From contig CBDANA010000006.1 of assembly GCA_965197385.1 (NCBI GenBank), forward strand, positions 1 through 64,000: a stretch of DNA of 64,000 nucleotides, given 5' to 3'. Shown piece by piece: positions 34,055 through 42,628 of this stretch; the stretch's first letter is position 1; each line of letters opens with the position of its first letter. The notes beneath the pieces are model-generated. The model was not told the DNA's origin. It did no database searches and was given only the letters and a program-made list of their open reading frames with translations. The position numbers and the translations under genes are program-made. This DNA comes from G963667915 sp965197385 (GTDB lineage: Bacteria > Acidobacteriota > Vicinamibacteria > Vicinamibacterales > UBA823).

Positions 34055-34519
34055 TCAGGCGACCTTCTCCACGACAATCGCTTTCGCCTCGCCGCCGCCG
34101 ATCTCGATGCGACGCGGCTTGGCGCTCTCGGCCAGCGGCAGCGCCAGCTCGAGCATGCCGTTCCGGTAATTCGCCGTGACCTTCTCCGCTTCGACCTTCG
34201 CGGGCAGCGCGAAGGTGCGTTCGAATCGGCCGTAGCGGATCTCGGAGACGTCCATCTCGGCATCACGCGTGTTCTCGCTCCGCTCACCTTTGACCGAGAG
34301 CGTGTTGCCATGCAGGTCCACGCTGACCTCCTTCGGGTCGATGCCCGGCAGCGCGATCCGCAGATGCCAGCCGTCCTTACCGGACGTGACCTCGGTCGCC
34401 GGCACCCAGGACCCCTCGGTCGGCCGTGCGGGCGCCTCGCCCCTCGTCCAGCCGAACAGGCGGTCCACCTCGCGGTGCAGGTCGGTCAATTCGTCGAACG
34501 GATTCCATCTGGTCAGCAT
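34055..34519 (-). CDS. Hsp20/alpha-crystallin small heat-shock protein
   Basis: 154 residues, standard size. N-terminal arm LTRWNPFDELTDLHREVDRL, alpha-crystallin domain from about residue 45 (KDGWHLRIALPGIDPKEVSV, DLHGNTLSVKGERS, RYGRFERTFALPAKVEAEKV), the conserved YRNGMLELALPLAE, and a short C-terminal arm with KPRRIEIGG. An ATP-independent holdase in the cytoplasm. An AT-rich segment with a perfect inverted repeat lies about 85 bp upstream and may hold its promoter and operator. The truncated Hsp20 gene follows on the same strand. Confidence 0.93.
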   Translation of the reverse strand: MLTRWNPFDELTDLHREVDRLFGWTRGEAPARPTEGSWVPATEVTSGKDGWHLRIALPGIDPKEVSVDLHGNTLSVKGERSENTRDAEMDVSEIRYGRFERTFALPAKVEAEKVTANYRNGMLELALPLAESAKPRRIEIGGGEAKAIVVEKVA

Positions 34520-34824
34520 CGGTCTCCTCCTTCACTTGGGCTTCCCAACTCGTCGAACAGCTCGCTACCCTCTGGCAGCAGTTCGGCGATTTATATTATT
34601 TAGATACATCATATTTTATGATGTATATCAACTAATATATAATTGGTTTGACGCCTCTGCTGCCGGGAAGGGTCCAGAGTACAATTTTTGCTATTTATTC
34701 GTGTCATGCCCACCGAGTGGATTATTTTGGCTCTTCAGGCGGCGGAAAATCCCTAGCAGGCAACGTGACCGAACAGAGCTGCCGCCACGCACGGCGAGGG
34801 GTGTTGACGGTGGAGCAGCGGCTG
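34520..34824. other. AT-rich intergenic region upstream of hsp20
   Basis: About 300 bp without a gene. The central 34589-34650 is strikingly AT-rich inside GC-rich DNA and contains several TATAAT-like words on both strands plus the inverted repeat at 34604-34626. The rest is of normal composition and shows nothing recognisable. Confidence 0.6.
34604..34626. promoter_or_regulatory. Perfect inverted repeat, candidate operator
   Basis: ATACATCAT (34604-34612), 5-nt spacer, ATGATGTAT (34618-34626). A 9-bp dyad in an AT-rich block about 85 bp before the hsp20 start is like a repressor site for a winged-helix dimer. It does not match CIRCE (TTAGCACTC-type). The regulator is unknown. Confidence 0.5.
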
Positions 34825-35701
34825 CTAGCGCTTGAAATCGACGTGGATCACGCTCGGTGCGGCCAGAGTGACCGTGACGGTCTCGCGCCGCTCGCCGAGC
34901 TCCGGATGGCTGAACACGATGCTCCGGGTGCCGATCGTCACCGGCAGATCGGCCAGGGACGTGCGCCCCCGGACCTCCCCATCGATACTCACCTCGGCCC
35001 ACGGCTCGGCGGTCGCCGACAGCCGTCCAGCCGGCAGCTCCACGGAGTGGGTCGTCACCTCTCCCGGCCCGACCTCCAACGTAATCGCTTCACGGTAGGC
35101 GAGCCGTTCGTTCACCAGCTCGATCTCGTGAGTCCCCGGCTCGAACATCAAGCGGCCGTCCTCGGTCGTGGCGACCCGGCGCCCGCCATCGAAGATGCCA
35201 GCTGCACCGGCGCAAAGATCGCCACCCAGCCCGAAAAAATCGATTCGTCGAGTGACCCGTGAGGCCGGCTTCGATCTGCACAACCCGCTCGATCGATCCG
35301 GCCTCGCTGTCCAGCCGCACCGTATGGCTACCCGCCGGCAACTCCGGAATCGTGAGGGGCGTCACGCCGTACGACGTGCCGCCGATAATCACCTGCGCAC
35401 CGGCTGGCGCGGACGTCACCTCCAGCGCCCCCATCCTTGCAGCCGTGTCGGCGCCCAACCCCGGCCGCCGCGCCCCGAGCTCCGCGATGCGGGCTCGGGC
35501 CGTCCAGACGGCCGCCCCGAGACCGAGCAGCACGAGGGCCGCGACGGGCCCCAGCGCCGCCGTGCAGGCGCCGGCCGCGGTGAAGCGACTGACCGAACAG
35601 CAGGCCGCCGATTCGCCACCAGACCGGCCGAAGAGGCCGACGCCGGTCGACGGCCGGACGTCGGTCCCGCTGGCCGCCCTGCCGGGTCGATCTGGGGCCA
35701 T
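34825..35701 (-). pseudogene. PEGA-domain membrane protein, frameshifted
   Basis: Three frames must be joined to give one PEGA protein. The N-terminal frame (from about 35701) has a membrane helix (GPVAALVLLGLGAAVWTARA) and a first PEGA repeat (VTSAPAGAQVIIGGTSYGVT). The middle, in another frame, reads SIFSGWVAIFAPVQL. The last frame reads EPGTHEIELVNERLAYREAI, a second repeat (LPAGRLSATAEPWAEVSIDG), and ends PSVIHVDFKR. The shifts flank a run of six A at 35234-35239, so sequencing error or decay are both possible. PEGA proteins are surface or signalling accessory proteins. Its stop lies in CTAGCAGCC, like other genes here. Confidence 0.7.
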
Positions 35702-35709
35702 CAGGTCTG

Positions 35710-35841
35710 GGAACGGCGTCCGTCGGGCGGCTGGCCCGACCGGAGGAGATCGCCACGACCGTCGCGTTTCTGACCAGCCCGAGCAACACGTACATCACTG
35801 GACAGAGTCTTCTGGTCGACGGCGGATACGGGCTCGGATGA
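35710..35841 (+). pseudogene. Short-chain dehydrogenase/reductase, C-terminal remnant
   Basis: 43 codons ending at TGA 35839-35841, reading VGRLARPEEIATTVAFLTSP then NTYITGQSLLVDGGYGLG. This is the unmistakable tail of classical SDR enzymes (PEEIAxxVxFLxSxxxxYITGQxLxVDGG). The cofactor and catalytic parts are missing, and the minus-strand PEGA gene occupies their place. Confidence 0.8.
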
Positions 35842-35942
35842 GCACGCCGAGCTTGAATCGAGTGGGCTCTTCGGCTAACGTTGAGGCATCGAGAAGAACC
35901 GCTGGCAGTTGCTCGGGACGCGGTAGCATCGGAGAAGCATAG

Positions 35943-36359
35943 ATGACATTTCTAAGAACGATTTCCGTCGTGACCTTGCTCTGCGCCGCATCGGCGCTGC
36001 ACGTCATCGCCCAGGACGGCGACTCGCGATCAATCCACGATGGCGTGTATACGGAGGCACAGGCCGAACAGGGCGCCAAGTTCTGGCAGAACATTTGCGG
36101 CGAGTGTCACCAACTCGACGAGTTCCAGGGACCGGCGTACATGTCGAGTTGGACGAACGTGCCGGTGGCCGAGCTGTTCGACTTGATTTTGGCCACGATG
36201 CCGGAGGACAACCCAGGCAGCTTGCGCGACGGCGAATACGCGGCCGTCATTGCCTACCTGTTCAGCATGAACGGCGTCGCGGCCGGCGAGGACACGCTGC
36301 CCGACAACTACGAAGCGTTGAGCACGATCGTCATCCAGGAGCCGTACAGCTCGCCCTAA
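35943..36359 (+). CDS. c-type cytochrome, small
   Basis: 138 residues. Signal peptide (TISVVTLLCAASALHVIAQ), then one haem-binding CGECH in KFWQNICGECHQLDEFQGP, and a methionine-containing helix (ATMPEDNPGSLRDGEYAAVI) where the axial Met is expected. Layout is that of periplasmic mono-haem class I cytochromes or the cytochrome domain of dehydrogenases. No dehydrogenase partner is adjacent; upstream is an SDR remnant. Similar proteins in Acidobacteriota accompany quinoprotein dehydrogenases, but that is inference. Confidence 0.83.
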   Translation: MTFLRTISVVTLLCAASALHVIAQDGDSRSIHDGVYTEAQAEQGAKFWQNICGECHQLDEFQGPAYMSSWTNVPVAELFDLILATMPEDNPGSLRDGEYAAVIAYLFSMNGVAAGEDTLPDNYEALSTIVIQEPYSSP

Positions 36360-36404
36360 GGTGACCGAGGACCTGTTGCCGGACGGCGGTCGCAGCCGCG
36401 GCGG

Positions 36405-37376
36405 TCAGCAGGACAGCACGATCTTGCCCGCCGTGCGACGCTCCTCGAGCGCCCGATGGGCCTCGGCGGCGTCCGCCAGGTCGAAGCGAGCGCCGATGCG
36501 CACCTGCAACGAACCGTCGGCCACCGCGCCGAGCACGGCGCCGGCCCGAAGCTCAAGCTCCGCGCGGTCCTGGACATAGTGCGTCAGCGACGGCCGCGTG
36601 ACGAACAACGACCCGAGCGGATTGAGCCGGTTGAGATCGAACGCAGGCACCGGACCGCTCGACTGGCCGAACAACACCATCATCCCGCGGGGACGCAGCG
36701 ACCGCATACTGCCCTCGAACGTCGTTTCGCCAACCGAATCGTAGACGACGTCGACGCCGCGGCCCTCGGTCCACCGGTTGACCGCTTCCGCGAAGTCCTC
36801 CGTCGTGTAATCGATGACGAGGTCGGCACCGGCCGCCTTGGCGAACGCCGCTTTCTCGGCCGTGGAGCACGTCCCGACGACCCGCGCCCTTGCCCGCTTC
36901 AGCATCTGGACCAGGAGGAGCCCTACGCCGCCGGCCGCGGCATGCACGAGCACCGTGTCGCCAGCGCCGGTCATCCGCGTGCCGTGCACGAGGTAGTGTG
37001 CCGTCATGCCCTGGAGCATCACCGCCGCTGCCGCCTCGTCGGTTACGCCAGAGGGAATCGCCACCAGCGTGTCGGCCGGCACGTTGGCCACCTCGGCATA
37101 CGAACCTGGCACCAACGCCCAGCAGACCCGGTCGCCGGCGGCCAGGTGGTCGACGCCCGCGCCGACCGCCTCGACGACGCCTGCGCCTTCGCGCCCGGCG
37201 ACGGTCGGCAGCTCCGACGGATAGAGCCCGGATCGGAAGTAAACGTCGATGAAGTTGACACCCGACGCGGTCACCTTGATCCGCGCCGAACCTGCGGCGG
37301 GCGGACCCGGGTCGTACTCTTCATAGGCCAGCACCTCGGGCCCGCCGGTCTGCCGCACCAATACAGCGTGGGACAT
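36405..37376 (-). CDS. NADPH:quinone oxidoreductase (zeta-crystallin type)
   Basis: 323 residues from the ATG of MSHAVLVRQTGG; the frame extends 15 codons further up without a good start. GroES-like fold with GPPAAGSARIKVTASGVNFI, the family GREGAGVVEAVGAGV, then a Rossmann domain with VLVHAAAGGVGLLLVQMLKR for NADPH. The structural and catalytic zinc cysteines of alcohol dehydrogenases are absent, as in QOR proteins. Reduces quinones or enones in the cytoplasm. It lies just downstream of a SelA-like gene tail on the same strand. Confidence 0.88.
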   Translation of the reverse strand: MSHAVLVRQTGGPEVLAYEEYDPGPPAAGSARIKVTASGVNFIDVYFRSGLYPSELPTVAGREGAGVVEAVGAGVDHLAAGDRVCWALVPGSYAEVANVPADTLVAIPSGVTDEAAAAVMLQGMTAHYLVHGTRMTGAGDTVLVHAAAGGVGLLLVQMLKRARARVVGTCSTAEKAAFAKAAGADLVIDYTTEDFAEAVNRWTEGRGVDVVYDSVGETTFEGSMRSLRPRGMMVLFGQSSGPVPAFDLNRLNPLGSLFVTRPSLTHYVQDRAELELRAGAVLGAVADGSLQVRIGARFDLADAAEAHRALEERRTAGKIVLSC

Positions 37377-37398
37377 CAATGTGGAACCTTTCTCGGGG

Positions 37399-37623
37399 TC
37401 ACGACCGGCGCCGCGCGTCATCGAGGAAGAATTGCCTGACGCGCTCGGCCACCAGAATCTCCTCCCCGTCGCGCATGCAGCGCGTCATAATCCGTCGGCC
37501 GGACGAGGCAATTCGCGGATCGCCGTTCTTCAGCGCGTCTCGCACCTGGGCCACCGTCAAGGGGATGACCGACTCGTCCCACTGGACTCCGAGGGCTGGA
37601 TTCCCGATCGATTCATGACGACC
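37399..37623 (-). pseudogene. SelA-like PLP enzyme, C-terminal remnant
   Basis: An open stretch of 74 codons with no start, ending TGA at 37399-37401. It reads NPALGVQWDESVIPLTVAQV, then LKNGDPRIASSG, then RIMTRCMRDGEEILVAERVR. This is the small-domain end seen in SelA-like and related aminotransferase-fold enzymes (GxPRIA ... GEExxVARRLR). The PLP-binding domain is gone. It is followed by the quinone oxidoreductase gene. Confidence 0.55.
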
Positions 37624-37785
37624 TCATTTCGTTAGTGGCGGATCACGGCAGATGCTCGCACCGCCAAACCGCCGCCATGCTCGCACGAGCGTCCGTGGCA
37701 ACGCAATGCCGGAACGCGCTTGGCGCGAAAGCGCTCACCATGAAAAGATGACAGAATGTCCCTGACCGCATTCATGGAGTGACCG

Positions 37786-38964
37786 ATGTCGAAACGACTG
37801 CGCGGCCCCATGCTCGTGAGTGTCGTTCTCACCGGCGCCCTGACTGTCACCGTGGCCACTGCCGACCGCGCCCGTGACCTGGGCATCGAGCCTGGCGTCT
37901 TCCCGCCCGGCCCGCTGAACGCCATTACCGACGTCGCCGGCGTGCGGGTGGGGCATACGACGATCGTCGAGGGTGACGACATCCGCACAGGTGTCACCGC
38001 CATTCTCCCCCACGGGGGCAATCTTTTTCGGGAGAAGGTCGCTGGCGCAGTCTTCGTCGGCAACGCGTTCGGTAAGCTGGCGGGATCGACCCAGGTCGCG
38101 GAGTTGGGCACGATCGAGACGCCGATCGTCCTCACGAACACCCTGAGCGTTGGCACGGTGGTCGAGGCCACCGTCGCCTACATGCTACGCGTGGAAGGCA
38201 ACGAGCGTGTCGGATCGGTCAACGCGCTGGTCGGCGAAACGAACGACGGCGGGTTGAATGACATCCGCGGTCAACACGTGACCCCCGAGCACGTCTGGAC
38301 GGCGATCGACGCGGCTACGACCGGACCGGTTCCCGAAGGCGCCGTCGGCGCCGGTACCGGCACGCGGGCATTCGGCTGGAAGGGGGGCATTGGCACGTCG
38401 TCCCGCCGCCTGCCGCAGCGCTTCGGCAGCTACACCTTGGGCGTACTGGTCCAGACCAATTACGGCGGCGTCCTGACGATGGACGGCGTGCCGATCGGCA
38501 AGGAGCTTGGACGTTACGCGTATGCGCCGCCGCCGCAGGCCCGCGGCACCGCATCGGGCTCGGTCGTCGATCCAGCCCACGAGGGCGACGGGTCGTGCAT
38601 GATCGTCGTGGCGACCGATGCCCCGGTGGACGCTCGAGACTTGAAGCGCATCGCGGCGCGCGCCGTCTTCGCGCTGGGCCGGACCGGTTCGTCGTACGGC
38701 AACGGCAGCGGCGACTTCGCGATCGCGTTCACGACGTCGCCCGAGATGCGCTCACGGTTCGGCGAACGGGCGCCACAGGCTCGCTCGGTGCTGCAACCGG
38801 ACGGGGTGTCGCCGCTGTTCCAGGCGACGCTCGAAGCCACCGAGGAGGCTGTCTATAACTCGATGCTGCAGGCGACAACGGTCACCGGAAACGGCCGCAC
38901 GGTCGAGGCGATTCCCATCGATCGGGTCCAGGCGATCCTCAAGAAGTACGGCCGCGGCCGTTGA
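37786..38964 (+). CDS. P1 family (DmpA-like) peptidase
   Basis: 392 residues with an N-terminal signal (LVSVVLTGALTVTVATADRA). The DmpA/L-aminopeptidase fold is clear: GPLNAITDVAGVRVGHTTIV, the first-subunit conserved NALVGETNDGGLND, and the autoprocessing region GDGSCMIVVATDAPVDARDL, where Ser270 should become the nucleophilic N-terminal residue. Acts as an aminopeptidase on amides, esters or beta-peptides, in the periplasm here. Its 3' end overlaps or abuts the creatininase remnant on the other strand. Confidence 0.9.
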   Translation: MSKRLRGPMLVSVVLTGALTVTVATADRARDLGIEPGVFPPGPLNAITDVAGVRVGHTTIVEGDDIRTGVTAILPHGGNLFREKVAGAVFVGNAFGKLAGSTQVAELGTIETPIVLTNTLSVGTVVEATVAYMLRVEGNERVGSVNALVGETNDGGLNDIRGQHVTPEHVWTAIDAATTGPVPEGAVGAGTGTRAFGWKGGIGTSSRRLPQRFGSYTLGVLVQTNYGGVLTMDGVPIGKELGRYAYAPPPQARGTASGSVVDPAHEGDGSCMIVVATDAPVDARDLKRIAARAVFALGRTGSSYGNGSGDFAIAFTTSPEMRSRFGERAPQARSVLQPDGVSPLFQATLEATEEAVYNSMLQATTVTGNGRTVEAIPIDRVQAILKKYGRGR

Positions 38965-39390
38965 ACGCCGTCTCGTTGTCGCCGGCGGGCCCGCCGTTCT
39001 CCCCGAAGACGTCGAGCGTAATGTCGGAGCAATAGGACCACCAGTTCATGACCAGCGTGCGCACACCCTCGACCTGCCCGACCTCCCGCGCGACCGCGCT
39101 CAAGATCGCCGTCTGTCCGCCGCCGTGACGTTGATGAGAATGACGTTCTTGAAGCCATTGCGCACCAGACCGACCAGCACAGCACGCACGTAGGCGCGGT
39201 ACGCCTAGCTGGGTACCGTGAAGGCGCCGGGGTAGGCGTCCATCGAACCGGTGAACCCGTAGGGAACGACCGGTGCCACCATGGCGTCGACCCGCGGCGC
39301 GATGTCTCGCGCACTGGCCACCGGCGCATTGACGACTCGGTATGGCCCCGCTAGGATGGCGCCGGACCACACGTCGATGCCAGCCACCAG
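38962..39390 (-). pseudogene. Creatininase family protein, decayed
   Basis: Pieces of one creatininase-like gene: MVAPVVPYGFTGSMDAYPG and AFTVPS, an in-frame TAG, AYRAYVRAVLVGLVRNGFKN, then NVILIN, a 1-base deletion where NGHGGG should be, and AILSAVAREVGQVEGVRTLV, ending NGGPAGDNETAF. The stop and the deletion, which destroys the metal-ligand histidine motif, are two separate lesions. N- and C-termini are also lost to the flanking genes. I regard this as a true pseudogene. Confidence 0.8.
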
Positions 39391-40348
39391 AATAATCTCA
39401 CTCGAGGCCATCCGGGCCGCGGCTGACGCAGTGTACCCGGTCGTCACTCACACGCCGTTGGTGCGGCTCACGGTGCCCGCGGAATCCGGTCTGAGCGCGG
39501 ATTCGGAGCTGTACCTGAAGCTCGAGACCTTCCAGCCGATCGGGTCGTTCAAGATTCGAGGGGCCTACAACGCCCTTCGACAACTGTCGGCCGACGACCT
39601 GGCGCAGGGCGTCTGGACGGTCAGTGCGGGCAACGCGGCGCAAGGGGTTGCCCTGGCCGCGCGCACGCTGGGCGCGGACTGCGCCGTCCTGGTGATGGAC
39701 ACTGCCCCGGCGACCAAATTGGTCGCCATCGAACGGCTCGGCGCGCGGATCGTCAAGGCCAGCTACGACGAGTGCTGGCAGGCCGTCGAGACACATGGCT
39801 CGGACCGGATGGAGGGCGTCTTCGTCCACCCGTTCGACGACGACCGGTTCATCGCCGGAAACGCCACGATCGGGCTCGAGATCCTCGAGGATCTGCCGGA
39901 CGTCGATGCGGTCGTCGCGCCGATCGGCGGCGGAGGCCTGATTTCCGGCGTCGGCTCCGCGCTGAACGCGTTGAGGCCCCAGACCCGCATCTACGCGGCC
40001 GAGCCGGACACAGCCGCCCCGCTCGCCGCCTCGCTTCAGGCTGGAGCGGCGAGCCGGTTCCCCGGGTGGGTCGCGTCGTTCGTCGACGGCGCCGGAGGCA
40101 AGGCGGTTTTGCCGTCCATGTGGCCCCTCCTGTCGGCGCTGGTGACCGACTCGATCGTGGTATCGCTCGACGACGTGGCGCGCGCGATGCGTCTGGTCGC
40201 TGAGAGCGCGCACGTCATCGCCGAAGGCGCCGCCGCGTGCGCGGTCGCGGCGGCGTTGAGTGGTCGGGTGGGCGCGGGAAAGACGGTGGCGGTTGTCTCC
40301 GGCGGAAACATCGACCTGGCTCAATTCGCGGCACTGACGGCCGGCTAG
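39377..40348 (+). CDS. PLP-dependent threonine/serine dehydratase
   Basis: 323 residues from the ATG of MPATRIISLEAIRAAADAVY (another ATG lies 21 bp earlier). Fold type II PLP enzyme: PLP lysine in ETFQPIGSFKIRGAYNAL, phosphate-binding glycine loop APIGGGGLISGVGSALN, and the C-terminal VSGGNIDL. Deaminates threonine or serine to 2-oxo acids in the cytoplasm. The regulatory ACT domain of biosynthetic IlvA is missing, so a catabolic or serine racemase-like role is more likely. Its TAG stop is part of the CTAGC-TCCCGTGGTGAAC element that links it to the phosphorylase gene 20 bp on. Confidence 0.9.
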   Translation: MPATRIISLEAIRAAADAVYPVVTHTPLVRLTVPAESGLSADSELYLKLETFQPIGSFKIRGAYNALRQLSADDLAQGVWTVSAGNAAQGVALAARTLGADCAVLVMDTAPATKLVAIERLGARIVKASYDECWQAVETHGSDRMEGVFVHPFDDDRFIAGNATIGLEILEDLPDVDAVVAPIGGGGLISGVGSALNALRPQTRIYAAEPDTAAPLAASLQAGAASRFPGWVASFVDGAGGKAVLPSMWPLLSALVTDSIVVSLDDVARAMRLVAESAHVIAEGAAACAVAAALSGRVGAGKTVAVVSGGNIDLAQFAALTAG

Positions 40349-40363
40349 CGTCCCGTGGTGAAC
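40345..40363 (+). repeat. Dispersed CTAGCGTCCCGTGGTGAAC element at a stop codon
   Basis: Positions 40346-40348 are the dehydratase stop TAG. Differs from the commoner CTAGCAGCCCGTGGTGAA at two bases. Confidence 0.55.
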
Positions 40364-40368
40364 GCGAG

Positions 40369-42534
40369 ATGATGGCGAAACGGCTCGGTCCGGAACCGCC
40401 CACGCTGCCCCAACGGATCGATCGGCTGAACGAGCTGGCGGGCGATCTGTGGTGGACGTGGAACGAACGGGCGCGCGACGTCTTTCGCCGGCTTGACTAC
40501 CCATTATGGCGGGCGACCGCCCATAACCCTGTGCGCATGCTGCGCACGCTGCCGCCCGAGCGATTGCGGGTCGCGGCCAACGATCGATCGTTCGTGGATC
40601 TGTACGACGCCGTAATCGCCCAGCTCGATCAGGCGCGTTCAGCCGAGGGCACCTGGTGGAGCCGGCAAGACCCGCCCATGCCGGGACGTTGCATCGCCTA
40701 CTTCTCGGCGGAGTTCGCGCTGCATCAGTCGCTGCCGATCTACGCGGGCGGCCTCGGTGTGCTCGCGGGTGACCATCTCAAGGAGGCAAGCGATCTCGGC
40801 CTCCCGCTCGTCGGTGTCGGCTTCATGTATCCCCAAGGCTATTTCCATCAGTCGGTCTCCTCGGAAGGCTGGCAAGAGGAAATCTACGAACAGCTGAGTT
40901 GGGCGGACGCCCCGGTCGAGCCGGCAGTCACCCCGGACGGCGAACCGATCCTGATCGCCGTTCCACTGGGCCAACGGACGGTGCTCGTCGCGATCTGGCG
41001 CGTCCGTCTGGGTCGGTCGAAGCTCTATCTCCTGGATACCGACCTCGAGGAAAACGCCCCGTGGGACCGCGAGCTCTCGGCGCGTCTCTACAGTGGCGAC
41101 CGCGAGACCCGCATTCAGCAGGAAATCATCCTCGGCGTTGGCGGCGTGCGGGCGCTCCAGGCGCTCGGCTCCGATCCGGCGGTGTGGCACCTGAATGAAG
41201 GGCACGCGGCGTTCGTCGTCCTGCAGCGTATCCGCGACGCGCTGGAGCAAGGCGAGTCGTTCGCCGCCGCGCTCGACGAGATCCGCCGCACGACCGTCTT
41301 CACGACGCACACACCGGTGCCGGCTGGCCATGACGCATTCTCGTTCAACCTCGTCGAAACCCACCTCGCCGGGTGCTGGGGCTCGCTGGGCAATCACCGG
41401 GAGGGCTTTCTCGCGCTCGGCCAGTACGACAACGGCAGCGGCTCGAAGTTCAACATGACGGCCCTGGCGATGCGGACGTCCGGATCGGTCAACGCCGTGA
41501 GCGAGCTGCACGGCAGGGTGACTCGGGACATGTGGGGCCCGCTCTGGCCCGACCTGCCCTCGGGTGAGCGGCCCGTGCGGGCGTTGACGAACGGCATCCA
41601 CATCACGGCCTGGCTGTCGACCGAACTCTCCCGCCTGTTCGACCGCCATCTGGGCGAGGCTTGGCGTGACGAGCACGACGACCCGGCCGTCTGGGAACGG
41701 GTCCTGGAGCTGCCGGACGAGGAATTATGGGCGGTCCGCCGATCGCTCAGAAACTATCTCTTCGCGTTCATTCGCGAGCGCGCGCGTCACCGATGGACGC
41801 TGGAGCAGGTCAGCGCCGCGCGCGTCGTGGCGGCTGGCACCTTGCTCGATCCGGCCGCCCTGACGATAGGCTTCGCCCGACGGTTCACCGCGTACAAGCG
41901 GCCCGAGCTGATCTTCCACGACCCCGAACGGCTCGCCCGCATCCTGAGCGCGCCCAAGGCTCCGGTGCAAATCGTCTTCGCCGGTAAGGCGCATCCGGCC
42001 GACGACGTGGGCAAGCATCAGCTGCAACGCGTGTTCAAGCGCGCGCTCGACCCAACGTTCGGCGGACGCATCGCGTTCGTGGACGACTACGATCTTCACG
42101 TCGCGCACTTCCTCGTCCAGGGCTGCGACGTCTGGCTGAACACGCCGCGCAAGCCGCTCGAAGCCAGCGGCACGAGTGGAATGAAGGCGTCGCTAAACGG
42201 CGTCCCGCACTTGAGCATCGGCGATGGGTGGTGGGCCGAGGGCTTCACCGGCACCAACGGGTGGCTAATCGACGGCGGCGGGGAGACGGATGATCTGGAC
42301 GCGGCCGACGAAGCCGACGCCGACGCGCTCTATCGACTCTTGGAGAACGAGGTCGTCCCGACGTTCTACGACCGCGACCCGAGCAACGTCCCTCACCGGT
42401 GGCTCCGGTTCGTCAAGGAGGCGATCCGGTCCGTCGCGCCGCACTTCAGCACACGCCGAATGCTCAAGCAGTACGCGCTGCGGATGTACCTCTCGGCCAG
42501 CCAGCCGCGGCAGCGCGCCCGCTCGGCTGGCTAG
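40369..42534 (+). CDS. glgP: Alpha-glucan (glycogen) phosphorylase, short type
   Basis: 721 residues from ATG 40369. GT35 phosphorylase of the TIGR02094 kind, which starts PTLPQRIDRLNELAGDLWWT and lacks the long regulatory N-terminus of classical enzymes. Motifs: CIAYFSAEFALHQSLPIYAG, GLGVLAGDHLKEASDLG, WHLNEGHAAFVVLQRIR, RFTAYKRPELIF, and the PLP lysine in EASGTSGMKASLNG (K606). Releases glucose 1-phosphate from glycogen or maltodextrin. Follows the dehydratase closely. The stop TAG at 42532 lies in a CTAGCAGCCC element. Confidence 0.94.
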   Translation: MMAKRLGPEPPTLPQRIDRLNELAGDLWWTWNERARDVFRRLDYPLWRATAHNPVRMLRTLPPERLRVAANDRSFVDLYDAVIAQLDQARSAEGTWWSRQDPPMPGRCIAYFSAEFALHQSLPIYAGGLGVLAGDHLKEASDLGLPLVGVGFMYPQGYFHQSVSSEGWQEEIYEQLSWADAPVEPAVTPDGEPILIAVPLGQRTVLVAIWRVRLGRSKLYLLDTDLEENAPWDRELSARLYSGDRETRIQQEIILGVGGVRALQALGSDPAVWHLNEGHAAFVVLQRIRDALEQGESFAAALDEIRRTTVFTTHTPVPAGHDAFSFNLVETHLAGCWGSLGNHREGFLALGQYDNGSGSKFNMTALAMRTSGSVNAVSELHGRVTRDMWGPLWPDLPSGERPVRALTNGIHITAWLSTELSRLFDRHLGEAWRDEHDDPAVWERVLELPDEELWAVRRSLRNYLFAFIRERARHRWTLEQVSAARVVAAGTLLDPAALTIGFARRFTAYKRPELIFHDPERLARILSAPKAPVQIVFAGKAHPADDVGKHQLQRVFKRALDPTFGGRIAFVDDYDLHVAHFLVQGCDVWLNTPRKPLEASGTSGMKASLNGVPHLSIGDGWWAEGFTGTNGWLIDGGGETDDLDAADEADADALYRLLENEVVPTFYDRDPSNVPHRWLRFVKEAIRSVAPHFSTRRMLKQYALRMYLSASQPRQRARSAG

Positions 42535-42544
42535 CAGCCCGTCC
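42531..42544 (+). repeat. Dispersed CTAGCAGCCCGTCC element at a stop codon
   Basis: 42532-42534 is the glgP stop TAG. The 14 bases are identical to those at 50360-50373. Confidence 0.6.
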
Positions 42545-42628
42545 TGCCGCTTCTTGACGCATCAGCGTTCGTAGCACCCGCGGTGCGAGGGACTTGCCGC
42601 CCCGCTGCCGGCGGTCTAGAATCCTTTC

